A stretch of DNA of 64,000 bases from Trichobilharzia regenti (Eukaryota; Platyhelminthes; Trematoda; Strigeidida; Schistosomatidae): contig OX235264.1 of assembly GCA_944472135.2 (NCBI GenBank), positions 92,824,319-92,888,318 on the forward strand. The letters are read 5' to 3'. The position numbers and the translations under genes were made by a program. Each line of letters starts with the position of its first letter. Position 1 is the stretch's first letter. Under the pieces are notes generated by a model, which did no database searches, was not told the DNA's origin, and was given only the letters and a program-made list of their open reading frames with translations. Positions 11,180 through 21,839 of the stretch are shown here, one piece after another.

Positions 11180-11907
11180 CTTTCGAATCCTTAGAACCAT
11201 CTGGCTCAAAAATATAACAGGAATTCATGGACTCCCGAAAGTACACAAGAAGGGTACCTCTCTTCGTCTGACCCTCGACACGACCAATTCGCCTTATCAC
11301 CGTACAGCCCAGTAGTTAGCAGACCTACTGCAACCAATCAGAAGACAAGTATCCTGCCACGCTGTTCAAGATTTTTTTTGACTTTATCGACTCAATCGAA
11401 AACTTCAACTTATCCAACAAGACCATGATTCCATGAGATGCCACATCATTGTTCACAAATGTCCCACTAACTAAAACAATATGCTACATATGCGAACTTA
11501 TTCACTCAAAGGGAATAAACATGGGTTTACCCACTGAGTGTCTTAAAGAACTCCTACTGAGGTGTACACTGAATGTTCAATCCTCTTTTAACAACGAGAT
11601 ATTTCGACAAAAGGATGGCATAGTTTTTTGCTCACCACTAGCCCCATTACTTGCAGATTTCTTCATGGAAAAACTTGGAAACACATGCCCGAAGAAAATG
11701 ATCAGTTCCTTGGAATTCTACGAGAGATACGTCGACGATACTTTCATTATCGTCAACAATGAAGAAAATCTAAACTACATATTAAATTCCTTTAACAACC
11801 GCCACCACGTGATTCAGTTCACGTTAGAGAAAGAGACTAACTCCAAAATATCCTTTCTTAACTTTAAACTAAAAAGACGAGAACAGGATGGAACACTGAA
11901 AAGATAG
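11180..11907 (+). pseudogene. PLE reverse transcriptase (Penelope-like)
   Basis: The PLE RT is related to telomerase-type RTs and copies the element RNA. The visible order is GIHGLPKVHKKGTSLR (about 11220-11270), TNSPYH, then the open stretch MFTNVPLTKTICYICELI, SSFNNEIFRQKDGIVF, CSPLAPLLADFFMEKLG (motif B region) and ERYVDDTFIIVNNEENL (motif C, YVDD intact). It continues with QFTLEKETNSKISFLNFKLK. The segment before 11449 has several frameshifts and stops, including TGA at about 11436. The catalytic YVDD is retained, but the ORF is not continuous. Confidence 0.85.
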
Positions 11908-12660
11908 ACAGACGTCGAACGGACACATTACAAACTTTTACAGTTGGGTAAGTCTATACACCAAACGAAAAATGATCCGTTCACTCAACTACAGAGTTCG
12001 CAGAATCTGCACCCCAGATACCATATAAGATGAACTGGACAATCTCTAGAGAATCCTCGGCGAGAATTGTTACCCAGAACGATTTATTGCGAAATCCATG
12101 GGTGCCAGACCGAAAAATCCTCCCGTGCTTAGCGCCTCGAAAAAGCTCCTCTACACGAACCTTCAAATCAATGGAGATTCATCTGCGGAAACACAGAAAA
12201 ACCGACTGTCGCGTTCACTTAAGAAAACCTTCTTCCCAACTGAACTACTGTTAACCTTCTAAATTTATGATTGGTATGAAACTGAAGGATAAGCTACCAC
12301 TGATGACTGGCTTCATCAATGTGTATCTACCAATTCACCTGTTCATGTGGAGCCAGGTGTGTTGACCGTACCCAGCGTTCGCTTTCCAAACCTATCACTG
12401 ACACACTTACCAGCTTGTTTTCACAAAGGTGAAAAGCGATGTCCCTACAGCTCTGTCTTAGAACATCTGATAGATTTCGGACATCAAGCTACGCCCCAAA
12501 CAAACTTCAAAGTCGCCTACAGAATACAAAGTAGTCTTCCTGAACGTGTGCGAATTGAACTTCTTCACACTGCAGAAGCAATGGCATTTTCCTTGCTAAG
12601 GCCTGAACTCTGGATACAGAAAACGTTCGTTCAATCACTACACTTGCAATGGACGTAATT
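11908..12660 (+). pseudogene. PLE linker and GIY-YIG endonuclease (broken)
   Basis: The linker reads LYTNLQINGDSSAETQKNRL and SLKKTFFPTELLLTF in one frame (about 12151-12260). The endonuclease begins with YQFTCSCGARCVDRTQR (about 12320-12375). In sister PLEs the core reads YVG/YIG-x-T, so here the tyrosine and glycine of the second half-motif are changed to CVD. A frame change follows. SVLEHLIDFGHQATPQTNFKVAYRI and LHTAEAMAFSLLRPELWIQK form the C-terminus, ending LQWT. The enzyme is not expected to be active. Confidence 0.8.
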
Positions 12661-12996
12661 TGTCCCAATACCCTACACGTAAAATCTATTTCTTTCTTTC
12701 TTTCTGTCTCTTCGTTAGTTTTATTTTGTCTTCTCAACTGTAATATTTTACATTTTCAACTTTCTTGTCCTCTACATCCTCACTCGATTTAATTTCTACA
12801 CCTCACTACCATTGTTACTTTGATATAAGAATAAAACTTGTGCACTGTGGTAGAGTATAATTCGATTGTGGTTAAATTTTCGTTTTGATAAAGTCTCACA
12901 GTGTTATACAGTTATGTTTACTGATGACCACGTTTCGAGCACAATTTATTGCTGATAATCCAATTGTTACCATTCTTGCTGACTTGACCAACGCTC
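12661..12996 (+). repeat. PLE 3' pLTR
   Basis: This is the reverse complement of 10730-11060 with near-identity over several hundred bases. It is terminated by a TA microsatellite (about 12996-13018). Confidence 0.85.
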
Positions 12997-13018
12997 AATA
13001 TATATATATATATATATA

Positions 13019-13314
13019 AAATATGACAAACGCTTGAAACCCGATTTATGTGTTCACATCTAGATTATCGAAGCAACATTAAGCTGTAGTTTGGACATCT
13101 TCCTCAGTGTGCATCCATGATCCCCTGAGGGGTTTAACCTAGAATCTTCTGATTACGAAGTGTGGCTGCCGAGTATTCAACCACTTGGATGAAATTCAGT
13201 TACCCATGAATTCGAACTGCTACGCCACTGTCAGCAATGACATAATATGGTTTCACTTGACTTATGAGGTTCATGTATAAGTTTCACCTCCGGGACAGTA
13301 TTATTCCCAGTAAT
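13019..13314. other. non-coding stretch
   Basis: Nothing I can support. A weak tRNA-like string (GAATTCGAACTGCTACGCC, about 13207) was not convincing. Confidence 0.4.
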
Positions 13315-13395
13315 ATTTCTTTGGAATCTAGGTGGAACACATCGCTTCAACAACATATCTTAAGTACATCCTGTCCTAAATAGTCCTTTTAAACT
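13315..13395 (-). mobile_element. RTE 3' tip
   Basis: TTTGGAATCTAGGTGGAACA followed by CGCTTCAACAACATATCT is the reverse complement of the RTE stop region (ORF end and VEA-CS-TRNPK-like codons). Only about 80 bp remain. Confidence 0.5.
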
Positions 13396-13489
13396 GGTTA
13401 AATAATCACTCTTAAAATTTTCTCTCTGTCTAAGATGATCACGTGGTGGACACTGATGGACATCCAACACCTCATTTTGCGGAGCAATA

Positions 13490-13645
13490 AAGCACTGTTA
13501 TCGTTGGTATTAGATAGTTGGAGACAATCAGCAGTAAGCATTGGAATTAGATTTGGTGCTACTTGACAGTGACTAGTGGGTAAGGGGTATATGCAACCTT
13601 GAAGGAACCCATGTCTCTCCAGAGATTCGAATTCACGCTAACCAG
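13490..13645 (-). repeat. S3 repeat fragment
   Basis: The minus strand shows the S3 box B region (AGATTCGAATTCACG near 13625) and the following body, ending at GTTGGAGACAATC. It is cut at 13645 by the RTE-beta 3' end. Confidence 0.6.
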
Positions 13646-13699
13646 TGAGTTCTGCAATCAGAAACGTATTATTATTATTTCCTTTAATTCCTAGAGGAA

Positions 13700-14345
13700 C
13701 ATACGGCTTCAGCTGCGCACCTCCATTGCCTTCTGTTTTCTGCCAACATTCTCACCCCACCCCAAGTCTACCCACATGCTCTCATCTCCTCCTCACATCA
13801 CCTCCTCCTCATCCAAGTCAACCTCGCACTGACGACAAACTCACCGCTTCCCTTTCGAGTTCCACTCAAGCAATGGCTTGTCCAGTGATATCACTTGATG
13901 GTTTCCTCAGAGTATGGCCAGCCAATCCACCTCCATTTCTTCCTGCCTATTTGTTTCACAATCGGTTCCTCCTGTGTTGGTTCGCTGATTTCCAGAGATC
14001 CGTCCTGCTGATCTATTCTGGCCGGCCATCTGATCTTGAGTATTGAGCGAAGACAACTGTTGGTGAAGGTGTGTAGTTTGTTTGAGGTGCTCTTTATGAC
14101 GCGCAGTGCAAGTCTCTGAACCATGGAGTAAGTGGCACTGACTGACTTCACATTGGAGTTGAAAATCCGGATCTTATTTTTGATTCTGAGTGGTGTTGAC
14201 CTCTACATATACTTAAGAGTAATGAAAGTTTGTCTTGCTTTTCCGATTCTGGCTTTGATATCCTCGTCAGTTCCGTTGGCCTGTAGTTGAAACGATGCTT
14301 CCCAGGTAGGTAGGTAGGTAGGTGGGTATGTAGGTGAAGGAGGTT
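13700..14345 (-). pseudogene. RTE-beta C-terminal region
   Basis: It contains a (TAGG)n run at 14307-14323, decoding on the minus strand as a Tyr/Leu/Pro-Thr stretch. The sequence then reads ARIGKARQT-like, NSNVKSVSATYSMVQRLALR, STSNKLHTFTNSCLRSILKI and KKWRWIGWPYSEETIK. The tetranucleotide tract differs in length between copies and can shift frame. Confidence 0.7.
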
Positions 14346-14366
14346 GTTCTTTCAGGTTCCTCCCAT

Positions 14367-15790
14367 TTAGGCCGGCTGATTGTTGTCTGTTGTTGATGTT
14401 GCCCAGGAATCTTCATCACCACTGGTTTCTGTATTTTCACCTGAAGTCCGTCCTCTCTTTGATGCTTCTTCTGCTAACTTGTTGCTTTTCACATGCATAT
14501 CTTCCAGTTTGTCGGAAGTCACACATATATCATCCACGAAGACCGGATCCTCCAAGTTTTTTTGTGTGGGTCCATTTTTTGTGTCTGTTTCCTCATTGCC
14601 CGTTGTCTGTCGCATTATCCAATCTACCTGAATCGGGAAAATCATTGGCGATAGTAGCCAGCCAGCTTGTCCGACTCCCACCTTTATTTCGAAGGATTCC
14701 GTAAGTTTCCTGTTGTGGTTTCCTTGGCATGCAGCATTGTCGTACAACTGTTGGATGAGATGTATGATTGTCGGTGACATCGCATAGTAGCGAAGTAGTT
14801 GCCAAATCACCTCTTGATCGACGCTGTCGAATGCCTTTCCAAAGTCGCTGAAGTTGAGATATAGAGGTGACTGTCATCCCAAGCTTTATTCAATGATGAT
14901 CCATAGTGTGATGATTTGATCAATACATGATTTGTTTCTCCCGGATCAAGCCTGTTTCAGTCGAAGTTTTGCATACAGGGCTTGTTTGATTCTCTTTAGG
15001 ATGATGTTGCTTAGTATTTTGCTTGGAATGAACAGAAGCATAATTCCACGCCAGGTTTTGCACTGACTTAAGTGTCATTTCTTTAGTAGTTTGAATAAGT
15101 ATCCTTTCTCCCAATCCTCGGGTACTTTGCCCTCTTTCCACACCTTCTCCAGTAGTGGTGTCTTCAAGTCCACTGTTGTCTCTGGGTCCATTTTCATTGC
15201 TTCTAGTTGGATTCCATCTGGTCCTGCTGCCTTTCCGGTTTTTAGCATCTTGATTGCGCTCAGGACTTCTGATTTCGTCGGAGTGTTGATGTTCACTGGT
15301 AGCGGTGCTGCTTCCGTTGTTGGTATTGTTCGGCGCGTTGTATGTGGCCGCCGACTTAGAAGTCCTTTGAAGTGTTCAGCCCAGTGTTTTCTTTGCTCCA
15401 CTTCTTCGTTGATTGACTTTCAATTGTCATCCTTGACTGGCTTAATCTGTGTCGAACGTTTTCCCGATAGGTTCCTAGTTGTTTGGTAGAGTGTGGCGAG
15501 GTCTCCTTTGCCTGCAGCTTGTTTTGCTTCACTTCCCATGGCTTCATAATATTTTCTTTTGTCTTCCCTGGCACTCTTCTTCACTGTTTTGTTCAGCGTA
15601 TTGTAGCTTGCATTCAACTCCTGCTTTTGTTGCTCGTCGGTGCACTGGATAATCTTTTGTTTCACTGTCCTTCTCTCTTCTCTTAGTTTCCAAGTGTCCG
15701 TAGTGAGCCACTGTTTGTCCTGTCTCTTCTTTCTGCCTAGAACTTCCATGCAGGTTTGACTCCACACCGTTTTCAAGTTGTTCCAGTGCT
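14367..15790 (-). pseudogene. RTE-beta linker and reverse transcriptase
   Basis: In order: WLTTDTWKLREERRTVKQK, NKTVKKSAREDKRKYYEAMG, NLSGKRSTQIKPVKDDN, then a frameshift. After it come HFKGLLSRRPHTT, LKTGKAAGPDGIQLEAMKMD and DWEKGYLFKLLKK, then a frame change. A stop in TTGAATAAAGC (about 14890) precedes LYLNFSDFGKAFDSVDQE-type sequence. The final part is MIWQLLRYYAMSPTIIHLIQ and PVFVDDICVTSDKLEDM. Motif C is FVDD, not the FADD usual in non-LTR RTs. The protein is not producible as a single chain. Confidence 0.85.
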
Positions 15791-15899
15791 TTTCGACGCT
15801 GATCTCTTTGCTGGTGTTGATTTGTGTCTCAGCTTTGTCCTTTATGCTTGCAATGAAGATGTCGTTTAAAGCCTGGTCCTTCAGTTTTTGAGTGTTGAA

Positions 15900-16680
15900 C
15901 TTGGCTTTTGGTCTATCTGCAGCTCCTGATTCTCTGAAAGCTTTTAATTTGATTTGGATTGTCCCTTGTACGAGATAGTGGTCTGAGCCAACGTCTGCTC
16001 CTCTTCTTACTTTTGTGTCCAGTAGGTTGCGCCTCCACTTCCTTTAGCAGATTGAGATGAAGTCCATTTGGTTTTTGGTTTTCCGATCTGGTGACACCCA
16101 TGTAGCCTTGTGGATATCTTTGTGTTTGTATACGCTACCACCAATCACTAGTTCGTTGAAGGCGCAGAAGTCGGCGAAGGGTTCTCCATTTTCATTCATT
16201 TCTCCGAGAGCTTCTCTACCCATGATGAGTTCGCTTCCTGTGTTGTCTGGTCCCAGTTTGGCGTTCATGTCTCCCATTAGTATTTCAATGTCACCAGCTG
16301 GAGTATTGTCCATTGTTGCCTGTAGTTGTCTGTAGAATTCTTTTTTCTTTTCGAGGTCTGCGTTGTTTGTGGGTGCATAACATTGTATAATTGACACTTT
16401 CCTTCCTTTGGAGTTGAATCTGGCGGTCATTATCCTGGACGAGATCGCCTCCCATTGCATCAGGGCCTTCATTGCCATTGGTGACATCATGATAGCCACG
16501 CCCTCGGTGTGCGCGTGGTTATCTTCTGGGTGACCGGAGTAGATCACTGACTCACCCGTTGATAATTTGGTGAGTCCATTCCCATTCCATCTGCTTTCAC
16601 ATATTCCCAGCACTTGGATTCCGTATCTTTTCATCTCATTTGCGATCTGGGGAGCTTTCCCAGTCTCGTACATAGTGCGG
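15900..16680 (-). pseudogene. RTE-beta APE-like endonuclease
   Basis: A 209-residue open stretch (16673-16044) reads MYETGKAPQIANEMKRYGIQ, LGICESRWNGNG, VIYSGHPEDNHAHTEGVAIM, ALMQWEAISSRIMTARFNS and IQCYAPTNNAD. It continues with EILMGDMNAKLGPDNTGSEL and VIGGSVYKHKDIHKATWVSP. It covers the APE catalytic glutamate and D-x-N motifs. A frameshift at about 16050 moves the remaining GSDHYLVQG-type region (equivalent to 15990-15960) into another frame. Expected role: first-strand nick for target-primed reverse transcription. Confidence 0.85.
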
Positions 16681-16800
16681 ACATTTCATGTCCCTATACA
16701 GATTTTTTCTTTTGGTGCAAAGAGATTCATCGTGCTGAAGTTTCTGTAGCAATTTTGTTTACAGGGTGAGGTTTCTAGCCTCACGCCTGAGAAAAGAATG

Positions 16801-17219
16801 ATTACATTAAGATAAAGTTTATAGAGAAGCGACCTATTGGGTTGCTCCCCTTAAAATCAGATAACAAGGGATAAAACAATCAGAACAACACCAGCGAAAG
16901 GAAAACAATTCACAGAAAAAAGGGAAAAAAGCGACGATACAATAAAACAACATGCAATATTGTTCACCACAGTTAACTAAAATGATACGAAAATCTTGGA
17001 CTCACTGAGTTGGGCCAACTTGAACATATAAATCCAATAATATATACAATTTTACATATGAGTTGTTGTTAAAACATACAGATGTCCACAAACTTTGTTT
17101 TAGGTATTAGTAGCCAATAATAGTAAATCCAGAGTTTATGGGTTCGAAAGTTAACTGGATTCAATAATTTCTAGAACTTCGTGGTGAAGAATAGCAAAGA
17201 AATGAGAGTTTTATAAATT
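16801..17219. other. non-coding stretch
   Basis: AT-rich with no supported feature. Confidence 0.45.
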
Positions 17220-17600
17220 ACCAATCAGAAACGTAACCACTGAGCTATTCGGGCTGATGGTTGACCTCCTGTAGGACTGTATTGGATATCCTGTTTGGAA
17301 ACTAGTTAGTAACCAGTGTAATGTGTCTGGTCCACTTTGTTTAGTACAGATTGAATTCTATCAGTCAAGTCTGCAATGTGACCAGCATTCTAGGTTGCTT
17401 ACCATCCCGGTGCACTCAGAATTGAACTGTCAGTATCAAACGGTTGGAGGTGATTGGCAAGAAACCTTGGACCTAGGTTTCGTGCTAGTTGACACTCATC
17501 ATCAAGGCATATCTGCACCAAAGATAGGACTGAACACTTTACACTACTTGCTGACAAGTGTCCAATCAAAAATACTGTTTTTTCATTTGTAAAAATCAAC
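17220..17600 (-). repeat. S3 tRNA-like repeat with hammerhead motif
   Basis: The minus-strand S3 body includes the conserved ends around GACTGATAGAATTC and ACACATTACACTGGTTACTA. The head (GAATAGCTCAGTGG, about 17240-17253) carries box A. The hammerhead region is described separately. Confidence 0.7.
17465..17507 (-). ncRNA. hammerhead ribozyme-like motif (S3)
   Basis: The minus strand reads helix I CCTTG, core ATGATGA (consensus CTGANGA, first base changed), helix II GTGT/GCAC with loop CAACTA, then GAAA. Helix III is a self-complementary ACCTAGGT, the cleavage triplet is GTC, and helix I closes with CAAGG (5 of 5 pairs). The base-pairing is what a type I hammerhead with minimal helix III requires. 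The single C-to-A core change would be expected to impair cleavage. Other S3 copies are more degenerate here. Confidence 0.6.
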
Positions 17601-17689
17601 CTTCTATACACTTCAAGATATCCACACACCAACAGGAACAAGCAACACAAATCCTTTGAAAGCACTAACTTTCTTTTTTTAACTAGGAA

Positions 17690-18305
17690 GCATCGACTAA
17701 TTTACGGTCGGCATGGATCACTATGTCAAAACCAACATGGGAAGGGCGTGGCACACCTTCAACACTCTGAAATCAGTTTGGAAATCTTCTACTTTGAGCA
17801 TAAAGAACAAAATTCTGGTTTTCAGCACCAATGTAAAGTCAGTCAGTTCTTCTGTACGGTTCAAAAGCTTGACAGTCGTATCACAAAAAGCACTTCCAAC
17901 AGTTGACTTCACTGGCTCCATATTGAAGACCGGATTACCAGCTTGCCACAAAGGAGTAGTAATTAGAAAACTTTGGAAGAAACAAACCATCCAGCCAACA
18001 ACCTCTTGTTCAACAAATATCCCGAGGAAAATGCAGATAGATTGGGTAGACACTGAGGAGACCGTTGGGTGACGTCGCACTCCATACTGTTGCTGGAGTG
18101 GAGCCCAAATCGGAATCTGCGAGTTGGATTGAGTCCAAAGGTAAAGCGGAGTAGGTCGTGTGGTGAAGAGGAAACAGGAGATTATGGTCAATCGTGGGCC
18201 GAGCAAAAGAGGACCCCAGAAAATGAGACATGGTGGAGGTGTGTTGCTTGCTGGAGCCCTATACTCGCCTCGGGACTCAAGGGAACAATAAAAATAATCG
18301 ATACG
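17690..18305 (+). mobile_element. RTE 3' fragment
   Basis: An open frame (17713-18072) reads GRAWHTFNTLKSVWKSSTLS, IKNKILVFSTNVKSVSSSVR and ALPTVDFTGSILKTGLPA. It continues after a frame change to the basic C-terminus and ends GTIKI followed by AATAAAAATAATC. Similar order to the RTE C-terminus at 5392-5959. Truncated at its 5' side. Confidence 0.75.
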
Positions 18306-18785
18306 GTTGAATTGAGAATATCATCCGTGTGCTTATCGAAAGATTGACAATATGAATTCACTGACAGTCTAAATTTTCATTGACAGTTAAATATTTATGC
18401 ACGTGTAAGTAAGTATGTTGAACGAAAATGTCTTTATCACTATGGTTATGAAACATTTAGCTACTCTTCAGTTTCAAGTGAAACGCAATGAATGTGGTCA
18501 CAAATTAATGTCGACAGATGAACCAATGAGAATAATAGAGTATCAGACGGCTTTTCATTTCGATTTAAATGCTCTTTCGTACTGTTGTGGCGTCTCACAG
18601 TGAAATGAAACTAGTGATTCTTCCTGTGCATTGACTTGAGCTGATATCATGTCATAAGTGAACTTCCCTTCATTATCTAGGAAATTTGTAATAAGTTAGC
18701 AAGTGAAACAAGAAGACTTCAAAGGCGTCAGAACGAAGTGTCGAAGACTTGGCAAAACTAACTGTCAAAATATATTGTACAGTAT
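18306..18785. other. non-coding stretch
   Basis: No similarity recognised. The 62-residue frame at 18415-18603 has no family signature. Confidence 0.4.
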
Positions 18786-18789
18786 TTCT

Positions 18790-20136
18790 CATTACATTGT
18801 TTTTATCCACTTGGATTCCGAATGAAACATAGGGAGGGCTTCAACAAAACATCTGCATATTCTTCTTCTTCTTCTTCTTCTGCTTTTTGCCATCCTCTTC
18901 AGCTAGCTAGGCACACGATTGCCCAGAATCTGTCATCTCCTCTTCTAACTCACACGGTCTCCTTCATGTCACTCTCGCTTGCATCGACCACCCACTCGCC
19001 GATTCCCATTCGGATTCCACTTAAGCGATGGCCTGCATTGTGCGCACTGTCTTTCGACGACCACTTTCGCCGGCATATGTGTTGGGCAATCGGCTCTCTG
19101 TCGTTGGTTCATCCCCACACAGCCAGAGTTTCTTGCCGTTAATTCTTTTAGACCTCCTGTATGGCTGGCAATTTGATCATCAGGATGGGGCCAGTCACTG
19201 AAGGTGACAGCTGTTGGTAAGGATCTGCAGCTTGTTGGAAATGCTTTTCGTGACAAGCAGTACAATTTTCTAGCCCATATAGGAAAATATGACTGATTGA
19301 CTTAACATTTGTGTTGAACAAAATCCGAATCTTGTTGTTTATGATGACTGGCTGAGTGTAGTGCAGAAGATTTCCAAACTGGTTTCAGGTTAATGAAGGC
19401 GTATCTTGCCTTTCCAACCATGACCACCTGGCTTTGATATCTTTATCCATACTGTCCGACTGCCTGTGGTTGAAACTGTGCTTTCTGGTTGGATAAGTGA
19501 AGGAAGTAATGTCTGTTAAATCTGTCCCTTTGGTAGTGATTGATTCTGCTTGTTGTTGTTACTACTGTTCGTTCGTTATCTTCATCACCTCCATCTCCTC
19601 GACGTTCACCTGGAGTCCTGTGTTCGTCGCTTCTTCCGTCTACCAGTAAGCTGTGGCGATTAAGTCTTTGAGTTTGTGTGACATTATATATAAACAATCC
19701 ACACGCAATTTCCAGACCTCCTAGATTCTTCTTATCGATAGTCCAGTGTATTCCTTTCATCTCGCCCCAATGCACGGTGCTCCGTATAATCTACTTCACC
19801 AGAATTAGGAATGTCATCAATGATAATAGGCAGCTTTGTCTTACTCGTGTTTTCACTTGAAAGCATTTACTGAGTTTTCTCATGTGGATCACCTGACAGG
19901 TGTAATTGTCATTATAGCTGTTGAATAAGGTCGATTAAGAATTGAGACAGAGCACGCCGTAGCGTTGGAGCAGTTTCCAAATTATTTCTTGGTCAGCGCT
20001 GTTTGTTGAACACCTTATCAAAATCGATGAATTTAAGGTACGGGTTTGACTGCCATTCTATGCTCTGTTCTGTGATGACGTTGCGTAGAGTTTCAATTTG
20101 TACGTCACATGATTTGTCTTTCCCTCGCTTAATATG
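18790..20136 (-). mobile_element. RTE, 5'-truncated minus-strand copy
   Basis: The minus strand gives pieces equivalent to the RT palm (about 20130-19800, with YLKFIDFDKVFN-like and VIHMRKLSKCF-like stretches). The motif C area then reads MHWGEMKGIHWTIDKKNLGG, and the C-terminal domain runs down to the 3' end at 18790. A (CTT)n tract lies at 18860-18880. There are many stops. It is truncated at 20137, where CR1 sequence in the opposite orientation begins. Confidence 0.7.
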
Positions 20137-20348
20137 GGTAGGAAAAAGACCCATTTTTCATTGGCACCGCATGTTTGTTTCAGTATTCATGACTCTTTCT
20201 AGGAAGGCATTTCGTCACACCTTTTATATACAGAAGTTAAAAAAATCAAGTATCACTCATTGCCTACATTTACAATTTGTTATTTCTTATGTCCCACCTA
20301 TCTTTGTTTATCACCTCTCCCCATCCCCTTAATCTTTCCTTGACTACT
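20137..20348 (+). mobile_element. CR1-type RT C-terminal fragment
   Basis: The plus strand encodes SRKAFRHTFYIQKLKKSSIT, HCLHLQFVISYVPPIFVYHL and, in another frame, a LSLTTQKV-like segment. These align with the KKIFRLTFYIKKLSLSG...ILYCSPLVFPGLLKKDF stretch of the CR1 at 7528-8475. Confidence 0.6.
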
Positions 20349-20479
20349 CAAAAAGTACTGTATCATATTTTGAGGGGTACTAGAGGTTGTCAGTCTGACG
20401 AGTGGTGTGCCACTAAGTCATCTGGTCCACGGACACCTGAGCTCATGAGAGAAATGGTTTAAATAGCTTGAAAATCCTC

Positions 20480-21330
20480 ATTGAGTCATATGAAAAAGAG
20501 AAAACATTCAGCGAAGAGACTCATTTTGGCGAATTCATTCACATAGCTGTACAATCGAATCTATATACAATTATTATTTTGTATGTGTACATGAGGTTTG
20601 TCAAGTTTACATAATTAATCAATATAATACAAGAATGATCTAATATAGAAACAAAGTTAGTTAGATAGCAACTAAAGTAAGATTGAGTTAGTAAGCTAGA
20701 TGACGCAATATAACTGACTAAAATATTTCAACTCAGGTCAGGATAGCAACACAAGTAATTACAGGTAGAGACTAAGTAGAGGTCGGGTAGAGAATAATGT
20801 CATTTAAATTAAAAGTAAACTTGAGTAAATAAATTGGATGACGTCACATAAATGACTAGAAATTGAGCGTTCGTCAAGTCAGTAACAGTGGTAGTGAGGT
20901 GTAGAAATGAAATCGGGTGAGGATGTAGAGAACAAGAAAGTTGAAAATGTAGAATATTACAATTGAGAAGACAAAATAAAACTAACGAAGAGACAGAAAG
21001 AAAGAAATAGATTTTACGTGTAGGGTATTAGGACAGATTACGTCCATTGCAAGTGTAGTGATTGAACTAAATTCTTCTGTATCCAGAGTTCAGGCCTTAG
21101 CAAGGAAAATGCCATTGCTTCTGCAGTGTGAAGAAGTTCAATTCGCACACGTCGAGGAAGACTACTTTGTATTCTGTAGACGACTTTGAAGTTTGTTTGG
21201 GGCGTAGCTTGATGTCCGAAATCTATCAGATGTACTAAGATAGAGCTGTAGGGACATCGCTTTTCTCCTTTGTGAATACAAGCTGGTAAGTGTGTCGGTG
21301 ATAGGTGTGGAAAGTGAAGGCTTGTCTGAC
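20480..21330 (-). mobile_element. PLE 3' end: endonuclease C-terminus plus pLTR
   Basis: The minus strand from about 21330 encodes the same endonuclease C-terminus as 12420-12658 (cysteine-rich segment, LRPELWIQ-like ending, then stop). The whole 3' pLTR follows, to 20480. It is highly similar to 10340-11150. The upstream RT is absent (5' truncation), so this copy shows the length of the intact 3' end. Confidence 0.8.
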
Positions 21331-21715
21331 TCTCAACACCCTCCCTCTCTATTCACAACTCTCCCCTTGACCTTGCATTTTATCAGGTAGTTGCGACTAG
21401 AAGTTATCATAAAGAACGACATGCTCGTTGACACAACTAAGTGCAAAAACTCAACGATATCGTATTCCGTCCACCTGAATTCATTATGACAGAGGTAGAA
21501 AATTAAGCGTGAAACTTACAACTTACCTTGTATTCAAGAAGATTAAAGCTGTTTTGTCTTCTAATTGTAAATCATGATGACACTATTTTAATTATCTTAT
21601 AATTTTAGTTATTAACACTTTTATTGTTATTATTTTAGGCCTCTTGTAAATTTTTGACTTTATTGTCATTGTTAATTGCAAAATGCTGCTATTATTAGCT
21701 TTAGTTACGTATACC
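21331..21715. other. AT-rich non-coding stretch
   Basis: No supported feature. Confidence 0.4.
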
Positions 21716-21719
21716 CTGT

Positions 21720-21826
21720 AATATTCTTCTTTGTTGTTAACTAAATTAGACTCAGTACTGTATGAAATGCTAAGAAATCCACACTCTATCATAAGTACTG
21801 ATTGGAAGAAAGCAAATCATTATCAG
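21720..21826 (+). repeat. CR1-type 3' tail, degenerate
   Basis: AAATGCTAAGAAATCCACAC, then ATCATAAGTACTGATTGGAA and GAAAGCAAATCATTATC, resemble the CR1 3' end at 37140-37200 and 59775-59840. Confidence 0.5.
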
Positions 21827-21839
21827 AGAGAAAGAAAGA

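Larger units (their letters stand above)
10340..12996 (+). mobile_element. Penelope-like element with inverted 5' pLTR
   Basis: The plus-strand body (about 11180-12660) encodes a PLE RT, linker and GIY-YIG-type endonuclease. The 3' pLTR follows at 12661-12996. The 5' side (10340-11160) is the reverse complement of the element's own 3' end, including about 60 bp of C-terminal coding sequence (compare 11097-11145 with 12560-12610). PLEs are known to carry such inverted or tandem pLTR arrangements. The inverted arm is longer on its outer side (10340-10720) than the 3' pLTR, which is cut at 12997 by a TA microsatellite. The minus copy at 20480-21330 has the same full 3' end. Confidence 0.85.
13646..16800 (-). 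mobile_element. RTE-beta retrotransposon, near full length
   Basis: The minus strand has a 5' leader (16800-16680), APE endonuclease (16673-15900), linker and RT (15776-14367) and C-terminal part (14340-13700). An ATT-rich tail lies at 13660-13675. Several frameshifts and stops are present, for example at about 16050, 15415, 15070, 14860 and 14365. It is the reference copy for the plus-strand fragments at 25855-28075 and 31710-32995. Confidence 0.9.

Noticed and set aside
10969..11217. 82-residue plus-strand ORF with an identical partner on the minus strand at 12507-12737
   Set aside because: The two are the arms of the PLE inverted terminal repeat read in antisense to the endonuclease end. 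They show no coding signature of their own.
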